From the NCBI GenBank assembly GCA_021827885.1, contig JAKAUD010000219.1:1-13065 (forward strand): a stretch of DNA of 13,065 nt, written 5' to 3'. The position numbers and the translations under genes were made by a program. The stretch comes from Thermoplasmata archaeon. Its GTDB lineage: Archaea > Thermoplasmatota > Thermoplasmata > Thermoplasmatales > Thermoplasmataceae. The notes beneath the pieces are model-generated. The model was not told the DNA's origin, searched no databases, and saw only the letters and a list, made by a program, of their open reading frames with translations. Position 1 is the first letter of the stretch. Each line of letters starts with the position of its first letter. Positions 6,650 through 12,941 of this stretch are shown here, piece by piece.

Positions 6650-7066
6650 ATGTTTGACTGGGAAGAAATGAAGCTCAGGATAGGGTTTCGGAAATTTCCG
6701 GATGATTATACCCCGGGGATGAAGTGGGAGGCAGAAATGGAACTGCCTAAAGGGAAGGACATATTCATGTATCGGGAAACAGAAGGAATCTATGTAGTTA
6801 TAGACTTCCAGAAATTTTATTTTCTCGATCTCGCACTTGCCAGATTTGTTCAAATATGCGCCTTAGCGGGTAATACTAAAGCACCGATTCTATCTCACAG
6901 CGACGCTTCTAAATTGGTTAGGATCTTCAAGGAAGATTTGGAAAAATGGGATTTAGCCATGAACAAATTATTAAAAGAAATGCCGGACAGGGAGAGAATT
7001 AGGACACAATTATGGGAACTATCTGGATACAGCACCATTCTCCACAATTTTATGAATCAGGAGTGA
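6650..7066 (+). CDS. Hypothetical protein, cotranscribed with the metallophosphoesterase
   Basis: A 138-aa soluble protein that I do not recognise. The N-terminal half is mixed, with a Trp/Pro-rich stretch (FPDDYTPGMKWEAEMELP, about 16-33) and a strand-like segment (GIYVVIDFQKFYF). The C-terminal half (about 85-135) is mainly amphipathic helix with many Lys/Glu pairs (DLEKWDLAMNKLLKEMPDRE). There is no signal peptide, membrane helix or obvious metal motif. It starts 19 nt after the phosphoesterase stop, with a GA-rich stretch (GAAGAGAA) before the ATG, so translation from the same message is likely. Frame length, codon content and spacing support a real gene; the function cannot be inferred. 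Confidence 0.7.
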   Translation: MFDWEEMKLRIGFRKFPDDYTPGMKWEAEMELPKGKDIFMYRETEGIYVVIDFQKFYFLDLALARFVQICALAGNTKAPILSHSDASKLVRIFKEDLEKWDLAMNKLLKEMPDRERIRTQLWELSGYSTILHNFMNQE

Positions 7067-7422
7067 ATTTAGAGATTTACTTGCTCAATGAAAAGATACA
7101 TAGCTTAAGATTCCAGGCAATCACCGTAGATTACGCAATATTCTCCCATTTCAAGCATTTCGTCCAAGTATTCAAAGGTTGTTTCACAGTTAATGAGGCG
7201 AAAGAGAACTTTATTTCTCGTGACAATTTTATTTTTTATACTTTATTTCAAATATGCATATATTAATAACAAATTAAAAATTTTATATAATTTTATGATT
7301 CAGCGTGCCACTCAAAATTCAGGGACACTGTTAAAAGTTGACAAGAAAATACCTTATATCTCAGGTTATATGTTTAATTTGTTTCATTCTATATAATTTT
7401 ACCATGTAGTTAGGTGAGAAAA
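7067..7422. promoter_or_regulatory. AT-rich 356-nt intergenic region with tandem TATA-like boxes for the sulfur operon
   Basis: No convincing gene lies here; small frames occur on both strands but lack conserved motifs. The region becomes very AT-rich from about 7210. Near the operon two TATA-like boxes are seen, TATATGTTTAA around 7366-7376 and TATATAATTT at 7390-7399. The first would give a leader of roughly 30 nt containing the GGTGA site; the second would start transcription almost at the ATG (7423). A further AT-rich run at about 7270-7295 (TTTTATATAATTTTA) is of unclear use. Length and composition suggest that regulatory input to the operon is concentrated here. Confidence 0.4.
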
Positions 7423-7839
7423 ATGTCTGAAAAGGGATTAGCAATTGTTATATCAACGGGAACGGAGGAAAAGATGGTAATGCTGGGGGTATTGACTCAA
7501 ACGGCGGTCAATCTTGGGATGCCTCTTAGAATATTTGTCACAGGCACCGCACTGAAACTCTTCCTTAAGGATGGATACAGGAAAGAGCCTGTTTCGCCTG
7601 AAGGGTTTCCAGAATTCATGAAAGAGCTCCGTGCCGGTTTGGCAAGGATCAAGTTTGAAGGCTGGCATCAGCTCTTGAAAGATTCGGTTCAGGAAGGAGG
7701 CGTGAAGGTATATGCATGCTCGCTTATGGCGAGTGCACTGAACAAGCACAAGGAAGATTTTGATCCAATGATTGAAGATATCGTAGGAGCCACGAATTTC
7801 ATGATTCAATCTGCGGAAAGCCAGATAATTGTACTGTAA
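7423..7839 (+). CDS. DsrE-family sulfur-transfer protein (DsrE2-like)
   Basis: Small cytoplasmic or membrane-associated proteins of this family carry sulfane sulfur on cysteine and pass it to TusA-type partners. The 138-aa product starts EKGLAIVISTGTEEKMVM, then NLGMPLRIFVTGTALKLFLK, a typical DsrE-fold beta-alpha start. A single cysteine, C99 in VYACSLMAS, sits where DsrE2 proteins carry the active cysteine (a K-Y/F-x-A-C-x-x-S-M pattern). The ATG at 7423 follows GGTGA (7413-7417) by 5 nt; a GTG start at 7414 would lie inside that site and is rejected. It is the first gene of a tight operon with TusA, a YeeE/YedE transporter and an SQR-like flavoprotein, which strongly supports a role in sulfur (or selenium) trafficking. 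Confidence 0.85.
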   Translation: MSEKGLAIVISTGTEEKMVMLGVLTQTAVNLGMPLRIFVTGTALKLFLKDGYRKEPVSPEGFPEFMKELRAGLARIKFEGWHQLLKDSVQEGGVKVYACSLMASALNKHKEDFDPMIEDIVGATNFMIQSAESQIIVL

Positions 7840-7849
7840 GGTGATGAAA

Positions 7850-8086
7850 ATGACAACAATGAATGTTGATAGCAGGGGAACAGCATGCCCAGGACCGATA
7901 ACTGATTTAATCCGAGCCTACAAGAAGGCTCAGAATGGAGATATGATAGTACTGGTAGCAAACGATCCAGGAGTAGTTCCTGACTCTAAGGCATGGTGTG
8001 AAAGAACAAAGAATGTTTTTGTTGGTTCAAAGAACATAGAAGACTACTTTGAAATAACCATCCAGGTAACGGGAAAGAGGGCATAG
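7850..8086 (+). CDS. tusA: TusA/SirA-family sulfur carrier protein
   Basis: A 78-aa carrier that holds sulfur as a persulfide on its active cysteine and hands it to partner proteins. The family signature is plain: residues 7-16 read DSRGTACPGP, with active C13 in the CPxP motif, then a helix (ITDLIRAYKKAQNGD), the NDPG turn (38-41) and the KAWC motif (47-50) before the last strand. The ATG at 7850 follows the AGGTGAT site (7839-7845) at the same short spacing as the other operon starts. ATGs or other starts at 7829 and 7844 overlap that site and are less likely. It begins 10 nt after the DsrE stop and 12 nt before the transporter gene. In bacteria this trio resembles both the thiosulfate import system and the selenium-related YedE/YedF pair. 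Confidence 0.92.
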   Translation: MTTMNVDSRGTACPGPITDLIRAYKKAQNGDMIVLVANDPGVVPDSKAWCERTKNVFVGSKNIEDYFEITIQVTGKRA

Positions 8087-8098
8087 GGGTGATGTCAA

Positions 8099-9553
8099 AT
8101 GTCCGCGATTCCTTTATTGATTTATGCTCCAATTATTGCCGTGATATTTTATGCGATTCTTGGCTTCCTCTTTGGGGGATATGCCGAGAGAAAAACATAC
8201 TGCATGGTAATAGCAACGCACCAGGTGATGGGCCTCAGATACAGCAGTATTTATGAAATTATCCTGATCAGCATTGGGGTATCCGCACTGGGAACAGGTT
8301 TACTGGTCGCGGTAGGTGCAGTTCCCGTTGTCGATGCTTACGCGTTTCTCCCTGGAGCAGGATGGTTTACCCTCCTTGGTTCCTTCATTTTTGGCTTCGG
8401 CATGATGCTGGGGCAGGGCTGCATGGTTGGAATGCTTTGGAAGTCCGGTTCAGGGTATGTAGTAAATTGGATGGAACTCCTGGGTCTAGCCCTGGGTTCA
8501 ATAATCTTCGCTTTTCCAATCTTTAACTGGCTTGATCTCGCTTACTGGTGGAAAAACACCCGCACTGCAAACGTCGGAAATGGAAGCTCAATTAATTATG
8601 TACCTAATATCCTGTTTGGCATTCCAGTCGTAGTAGGGGCAGCAATAATCGGGATAGCATTCTTCGTGGCGCTCCTGGCTGTAGCATTAGTGCTTAGGAA
8701 GAGGCGTTTGAAAGGACAGGGAATATCAGGTAACAAGGGGAAAATGGCATTCATGAACTCTCCATATTTCGTTGGCACAATATTCTCATTCGCCATGATT
8801 GCTTCATTCGTATTCGCTGCCGGGCATTCTTTTAACTATCTGGGAGTTACGACCCCTGTTGCCCTCTTCTCACAGTATCTTCTTTCACCATTTGGTGTAT
8901 ATCTGGGTGGGAGCAGCTTATCAGGCAATTGGTATCAAACTATTCCGGTAATAAGTGCATTTTCATTCTTCATTCTGATGATCATTGCTGGTGCTACCAT
9001 ATTTTCCATGGCACGCGGTACCTTTAAGATTCGCTTCCCATCTGGTTCTGCCAGTAAAATTGGTGATCTTTCCATAGGTTTTGTTGGGGGTATAATTATC
9101 GCAATAGGAGCGAGAATTGCACAAGGTTGCAGCGTTGGGGGTTTCTGGAGCGGATTGGCGGGGCTCTCACTGTTCGGGCTTGTCTTCACGGTTGGGATAA
9201 TACTTGGTAGTGTGGCAGGGTACTTTGCGTATATATTTCTAAGTACCAAACTTGCAGGATCAAGAACCAGGGCACATTCTCCTGTAAATGTCGTCTCAAG
9301 ATATCGTTCTCTTTTGGAGCAATATGTATTTTCCATAATATTCGGGCTTATCCTTGTAGCAATAGGGCTGGAAAGTCTGAGTGCCAATTCAAAATATATC
9401 GTAAAAGTGCCGGCCAGCCTAATGACACAGGAGAGCTATGTCATGATCATCGCAGGGCTTATCGTTATGATATTGGGAGTGTCAATTTCAACATACCACT
9501 ACATCAGAACAGGGGAGATTAAGAAATCAACCTTGACTCCTGCAGCGAGGTGA
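8099..9553 (+). CDS. YeeE/YedE-family sulfur transporter (thiosulfate-type permease)
   Basis: A 484-aa polytopic membrane protein of the Sulf_transp (YeeE/YedE) family. It has two repeats, each with the signature G-Q-G-C: LGQGCMVGMLW with C108 and AQGCSVGGFWSG with C344. In bacterial YeeE such pore cysteines are thought to relay thiosulfate by transient hydrogen bonds. Roughly ten or more hydrophobic helices are visible, with a basic loop between the halves (about 200-216, RKRRLKGQG) and a C-terminal pair of helices (about 407-425 and 446-465) beyond the usual core. The ATG follows GGGGTGAT by 5 nt. It lies in an operon with TusA and DsrE, the classical partners of this transporter. Imported species could be thiosulfate, another sulfane sulfur compound or a selenium compound. 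Confidence 0.88.
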   Translation: MSAIPLLIYAPIIAVIFYAILGFLFGGYAERKTYCMVIATHQVMGLRYSSIYEIILISIGVSALGTGLLVAVGAVPVVDAYAFLPGAGWFTLLGSFIFGFGMMLGQGCMVGMLWKSGSGYVVNWMELLGLALGSIIFAFPIFNWLDLAYWWKNTRTANVGNGSSINYVPNILFGIPVVVGAAIIGIAFFVALLAVALVLRKRRLKGQGISGNKGKMAFMNSPYFVGTIFSFAMIASFVFAAGHSFNYLGVTTPVALFSQYLLSPFGVYLGGSSLSGNWYQTIPVISAFSFFILMIIAGATIFSMARGTFKIRFPSGSASKIGDLSIGFVGGIIIAIGARIAQGCSVGGFWSGLAGLSLFGLVFTVGIILGSVAGYFAYIFLSTKLAGSRTRAHSPVNVVSRYRSLLEQYVFSIIFGLILVAIGLESLSANSKYIVKVPASLMTQESYVMIIAGLIVMILGVSISTYHYIRTGEIKKSTLTPAAR

Positions 9554-9558
9554 TAAAA

Positions 9559-10752
9559 ATGAAAAAGATAGCAGTAATAGGAAGCGGCGCTGGAGGCCTA
9601 ATAACCTCCAGTAAATTGGCAAAAGATCTGTCAAAGGAAATTAAGAACGGAGAGGTATCCATAATGCTGTTCGATAAAAAAAGGGAACAGGAATTCCAGC
9701 CTGGATACCTTGAGGTTGCATTCCGGGGAACTGATCCTGCGAAGATCAGGAGACCCATGAAAAAGCTCGTGTCAGAAGGGGTGAAAATCGTTCATGATAA
9801 CTGTGAAAAGATAGATCTTCCAAACAGGTATCTAAAAACTGAAGGCAGCAGTGAAAAGATTGACTTTGATTATATCATAATATCAACGGGTTCATCTCCA
9901 GACTACGATCAAGTTCCAGGGCTCAGGGATGCGAACATGGATTTTCACACAGACGCATACAATTCAAGCCTCATATACCAGCAAGTATTGAAGATAAAAT
10001 CCGGCAGGATCGTTGTGGGAATAGGGGGACTTCCATATAAGTGTCCCCCTTCACCTAACGAATCTGCATTCATGCTTGATGAACATTTCAGGAAGGCAGG
10101 TATCAGGGACAAGGTAGAAATAACATATATAACACCCTTCACAAGGATATATTCAGCGGATTCAATAAACGAGGTCATAGCACCCATGTATAAGGACCGT
10201 TCCATTGAGAGTGTCACCGCATTCAACACAGATTCCGTTGATGCAAGCAAAAAAGAGATAACATCACTCGAGGGAGAGACAATGAAGTACGATTACCTAT
10301 TCCTCACGCCGCCACACAAACCGGCAGAATTTCTTAAAAACACGGAATTGTCTGACGAAGACGGATGGGTAAAGGTTGACAAAAGGAATCTGCACATTAC
10401 AGATTATGATAATGGATTTGCTATTGGCGATACTACGAATATACCTATATCGAAGGCAGGAGTTGAAGCGCATCTTGAAGGCATTGTGGTGGCTAACAAC
10501 ATAATCGCAGAAATCAAGGGAACCGAAAAGAGATACAAGTTCACCGGCAGGACGCAATGTTCGATGGAGACTGGGTTCCACAAGGCAACCTTTGTAGTAG
10601 GCACTTATGATACGCCCGTGCAGAAAATCACCCCATCCACGTTCAACTACATGGAAAAGAAAGTGATGGAGAAAATTTACTGGGGATCGCTGCATGGGCA
10701 TTACGAATGGCTCTTCAAGTATCACTTCAAGAAAGACTATTTCGAGAATTAA
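9559..10752 (+). CDS. SQR-like FAD-dependent oxidoreductase (sulfide:quinone reductase / flavocytochrome c sulfide dehydrogenase superfamily)
   Basis: A 397-aa flavoprotein with an N-terminal FAD Rossmann motif (GSGAGG, 8-13), a second nucleotide-type motif STGSSPDYDQVPG (109-121), the SQR signature YKCPPSP with C162, the FAD-contacting AIGDTTNIPISKAG (288-301) and a second cysteine C334 in TQCSMETG. C162 and C334 correspond in order and spacing to the redox pair that handles the sulfur in SQR. The tail (about 373-393) is rich in Trp, Tyr, Phe and Lys, as in monotopic membrane anchoring. The ATG at 9559 follows AGGTGAT, which overlaps the transporter stop. As last gene of the operon it probably oxidises a sulfide or persulfide intermediate and passes electrons to quinone; the acceptor is inference. 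Confidence 0.82.
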   Translation: MKKIAVIGSGAGGLITSSKLAKDLSKEIKNGEVSIMLFDKKREQEFQPGYLEVAFRGTDPAKIRRPMKKLVSEGVKIVHDNCEKIDLPNRYLKTEGSSEKIDFDYIIISTGSSPDYDQVPGLRDANMDFHTDAYNSSLIYQQVLKIKSGRIVVGIGGLPYKCPPSPNESAFMLDEHFRKAGIRDKVEITYITPFTRIYSADSINEVIAPMYKDRSIESVTAFNTDSVDASKKEITSLEGETMKYDYLFLTPPHKPAEFLKNTELSDEDGWVKVDKRNLHITDYDNGFAIGDTTNIPISKAGVEAHLEGIVVANNIIAEIKGTEKRYKFTGRTQCSMETGFHKATFVVGTYDTPVQKITPSTFNYMEKKVMEKIYWGSLHGHYEWLFKYHFKKDYFEN

Positions 10753-10979
10753 TCTTAAAAACTTGTTCAATGGTTGGAGGCCATTCCCATTTTCAATTTA
10801 TTCCGTTAGTTAGGGAAGAGCATTTTAATATTCAAGAGAGAGGAATAGAGGTTCAACTGTGAAATAATTGTAAGTGTTCATCTGGATTGGAGTTGGGTAT
10901 GAACTGGGAATTGTTCAAATATCTTGGAAGATTGAAATTTTGGTAAATGATGAATTGCAAAAACACGCACGAAATATTA
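10753..10979. other. Convergent intergenic region, no gene seen
   Basis: 227 nt between the operon end (+) and the hydrolase stop (-). A weak AATGG...CCATT repeat (about 10769-10785) followed by T-rich sequence could help end transcription, but the stem is only 5 bp. No convincing coding frame or RNA was seen. Confidence 0.3.
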
Positions 10980-11810
10980 CTACACAATCGCTTTTCCTAT
11001 TGCTTCAGCCAATCCCTTTGGGTTCTCCCACGCCATTGAATGTCCCGCATGTTCCACGATATCTACCTTAACACCATGTTCAGGTAGAATCTCAAGATCC
11101 GGGTTAGGGAGTGATTTTTCCCCAAATATGAAGGTTTTCGGGATATTTAGAGAATATAGAATATCTCGCCAAGATGGATTTTCCCCCACCGATAAATTCC
11201 TTGATGCTCGGTATGCAGCCTTGGCGGACCACATTCTTAGTGAAGCAGCCCAAATTCCGTATCCAGTCTCTTCACTTTCCTTTATGAGCCTTTGGAATCC
11301 CTGCTCAACAAACTCTTTCTCGGTGAAGCCAGCAATGTACTTGCTAATCGAACCTTCACGGCTCTTATTAAGGGTGGACTCACTCAGTATTATCTGGGAA
11401 ATCCCGTTAGTATCCATCTGTGCCATTGATAGAGCAACAGCACCTCCCATGCTGTGACCAAATAGAACAAAGGATTCAAGTCCGATCGATTCAACGAATT
11501 CCAATAGATATTTGGCATGATCTTTAATGGTGTAGCAAAAACCATCCGGTTTATCGCTATAACCCGCACCCAGCAGGTCCACAAGGATTCGACGATGATT
11601 TTGAAGTGGTTTCTGCGTTGCTACATCCGGATAATCGAAGGTTCCAGCGCACCCTAAGCCATGGATGAACAGGATTGGTTTTTCCTTGCCTGGGAAATCA
11701 TGATAAAGAATGTTGCTTCCTATTCCTTTGATTGAGTACTCTCTCATTTTTTCACAATCCATCGCATCATAAGAATCTATCCACATGGGTAAAAATCCAA
11801 CTTTCTTCAT
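10980..11810 (-). CDS. Alpha/beta hydrolase of unknown substrate
   Basis: A 276-aa serine hydrolase of the alpha/beta fold. It shows the oxyanion-hole region FIHGLG (48-53), a strand-helix with DLLGAGYSDKP (78-88), the nucleophile elbow GHSMGG with S120, and the catalytic His in AGHSMAWENP (H257). The acid is probably E231 or D238 in FGEKSLPNPD, so the residue is not fixed. No signal peptide is seen, and the substrate (ester, epoxide, peptide) cannot be told. The listed ATG at 11810 adds a 21-residue N-terminal piece; MREYSIKG at 11747 is an alternative start close to where the fold begins. A TATA-like GATTTTAATAAT (reverse of about 11855-11866) fits a short leader. Neighbouring genes suggest no pathway. 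Confidence 0.85.
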   Translation of the reverse strand: MKKVGFLPMWIDSYDAMDCEKMREYSIKGIGSNILYHDFPGKEKPILFIHGLGCAGTFDYPDVATQKPLQNHRRILVDLLGAGYSDKPDGFCYTIKDHAKYLLEFVESIGLESFVLFGHSMGGAVALSMAQMDTNGISQIILSESTLNKSREGSISKYIAGFTEKEFVEQGFQRLIKESEETGYGIWAASLRMWSAKAAYRASRNLSVGENPSWRDILYSLNIPKTFIFGEKSLPNPDLEILPEHGVKVDIVEHAGHSMAWENPKGLAEAIGKAIV

Positions 11811-11880
11811 CTTGCATTAAGGAAATAGCGAGCACGTAAGAATTGTCTGGAGAAATTATTAAAATCAAAGTAAGGAGCTA

Positions 11881-11953
11881 ATGGAGGAAGGGATTTGAAC
11901 TTCCCGAGTTGCTGATTACAGATTACCGCAAATCTTGAGATTTTCAGTGCGGT
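11881..11953 (-). tRNA. tRNA-like 3' fragment, probably a remnant (no 5' half)
   Basis: Read on the minus strand, the segment ends with a T-loop signature GTTCAAATCC followed by CCTCCAT, at the distance of a tRNA 3' end, and is preceded by a region like a long variable arm. The T stem is imperfect and no matching acceptor 5' strand (ATGGAGG) is found upstream. ACCGCA at 11925-11930 and TGCGGT at 11948-11953 enclose AATCT/AGATT, giving a bulged hairpin that may be a degraded anticodon arm. A relic of an integration site, or a decayed class II tRNA gene, is the best reading. It is not a functional tRNA as far as I can tell. Confidence 0.3.
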
Positions 11954-12011
11954 TTGTTTGAGTCAACAATATTTAATATGGTCAAACTAATATAGCTATG
12001 GTGAAGCTAGC

Positions 12012-12275
12012 TTGACTCTAAAATTAAAAGTCGGAAAAAAAGGTTATGTTATAATTCCGAAAGCAATAAGAGAAGCGACAGGAGTCGAGGAAGGAGATGA
12101 ACTTATTGTCAGCCTCAATAATGGAATAACTCTTACCCCAGTAAAGAAGTTTGACAGAGGCGCCTTTGAAAGAGCCGCAGAAATTCATAAGAAAACAATA
12201 TTTGAATTAAAAGAAGCTCTTTCCCCTCAACCCGGAGAAGTCTCAAAATATTCCCTGGAGGATGAGTTTGACTAA
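12012..12275 (+). CDS. vapB: AbrB/SpoVT-type antitoxin (VapB)
   Basis: An 87-aa DNA-binding antitoxin that neutralises the downstream PIN toxin and should repress its own promoter. Residues about 1-45 form a swapped-hairpin AbrB domain (LKVGKKGYVIIPKAIREATG, then EEGDELIVSL), and the acidic, helical C-terminus (about 50-87) would bind the toxin. The start is a TTG at 12012: an in-frame stop lies upstream and no ATG or GTG is in frame. GGTGA at 12000-12004 is placed 7 nt before it and decides the start. An ATG at 11998 opens another frame that stops after five codons. A TATA-like ATTTAATA at about 11971-11978 fits. The gene overlaps vapC by 14 nt. Confidence 0.87.
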   Translation: MTLKLKVGKKGYVIIPKAIREATGVEEGDELIVSLNNGITLTPVKKFDRGAFERAAEIHKKTIFELKEALSPQPGEVSKYSLEDEFD

Positions 12276-12672
12276 CATATTTATTGATACAAATCTGCTT
12301 GTATACATCAACACTCCTAACAAGAATTATGATAAGTACCTTTCATTCTATGAAGGTCTGATAAGGGAAGATAGGGCTTTTATCAACATGATCGTCATAG
12401 ATGAACTGCTATACGTTTCCGGAAAGAAGTACAAAGTACCCTACAATGAGACGCTGGAATTCATTGAATCATTGGTGTTTCCCTTTGCAACAATGTTGCC
12501 TTTAGAAGAAGTCGATTACTTTCTTATGGAAGAAATGCTCAGGTATTGCCCACAACCGAGCGGTTCAATAATGGCGGCTTCAATGAAGCGAGCATCCATT
12601 GAGACAATAATAAGCGAGGACAATGGTTTTGACCGTATACCGGGAATTAAGAGAAAGTGGCTTACTATTTGA
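12262..12672 (+). CDS. vapC: PIN-domain toxin (VapC-like), possibly active-site impaired
   Basis: VapC toxins are Mg-dependent ribonucleases cutting tRNA or rRNA. The 136-aa protein has D9 in FIDTN, E48 in VIDELLYV and acidic residues D120/D124 in ISEDNGFDRI. The third acidic position, usually D in a P-S-D-A-I-x-A-A stretch, reads PSGSIMAA with Gly at 101. That loss could weaken or abolish cleavage; a remaining acidic neighbour might compensate. The ATG at 12262 lies within the antitoxin end (14-nt overlap). GGAGG at 12257-12261 directly abuts that ATG, so the TTG at 12268, 6 nt further on, may be the true start (giving TNIFIDTN). Either way the PIN domain is complete in length. Confidence 0.85.
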   Translation: MSLTNIFIDTNLLVYINTPNKNYDKYLSFYEGLIREDRAFINMIVIDELLYVSGKKYKVPYNETLEFIESLVFPFATMLPLEEVDYFLMEEMLRYCPQPSGSIMAASMKRASIETIISEDNGFDRIPGIKRKWLTI

Positions 12673-12941
12673 CCGTAAAATGTGCTTATCCCTATTTTTG
12701 TAGGCATTCTTTTTCAATTTCGACTCGTTGGTGGTTCTTCTGGTGCGTGCAACATTCCAGAAGTGTTTGCGAATGGGATGTAGGGTATTGGTTTATGCCC
12801 GTGAAGTTTAAGCATCAGACAGATGGTAACTTCCAAAGGATGATAAAAACATTGTTAACAGAAATCATAATCTGCAGGGTTGATAGACGAAGGACTTTTC
12901 CGGATATCTCTTTTCTAAGACCTCGCAATATACAGGAAAGA
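12673..12941. other. Intergenic region between vapC and the TnpB-like tail, no gene seen
   Basis: 269 nt. The start contains T-rich runs (TATTTTTG near 12692-12700 and TTCTTTTTC near 12707-12716) that could end vapC transcription. An open + strand frame crosses the region but lacks recognisable motifs, and I consider it spurious. If a TnpB element ends here, its right end and the DNA-encoded guide of the omegaRNA would lie in the part just below 12942; no boundary can be fixed from one copy. Confidence 0.35.

Noticed and set aside
7105..7241. Minus-strand frame of about 45 codons ending ...EYCVIYGDCLES in the intergenic region before the sulfur operon
   Set aside because: It looks protein-like, but the only ATGs are 17 or fewer codons from the stop, there is no promoter or ribosome site, and an upstream stop closes the frame. 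It could be a gene remnant; I could not support it.
7012..7396. Plus-strand frames of 84 and 67 codons in the same intergenic region
   Set aside because: They overlap the end of the hypothetical gene or run through very AT-rich DNA, with low-complexity composition and no motifs.
10769..10785. AATGG/CCATT inverted repeat as a terminator for the sulfur operon
   Set aside because: Five base pairs without a clear T-run directly after it; too weak to list as a terminator.
11998..12015. ATG start for the antitoxin at 11998
   Set aside because: This frame reaches a stop after five codons. The TTG at 12012 in the AbrB frame has a GGTGA site 7 nt upstream.
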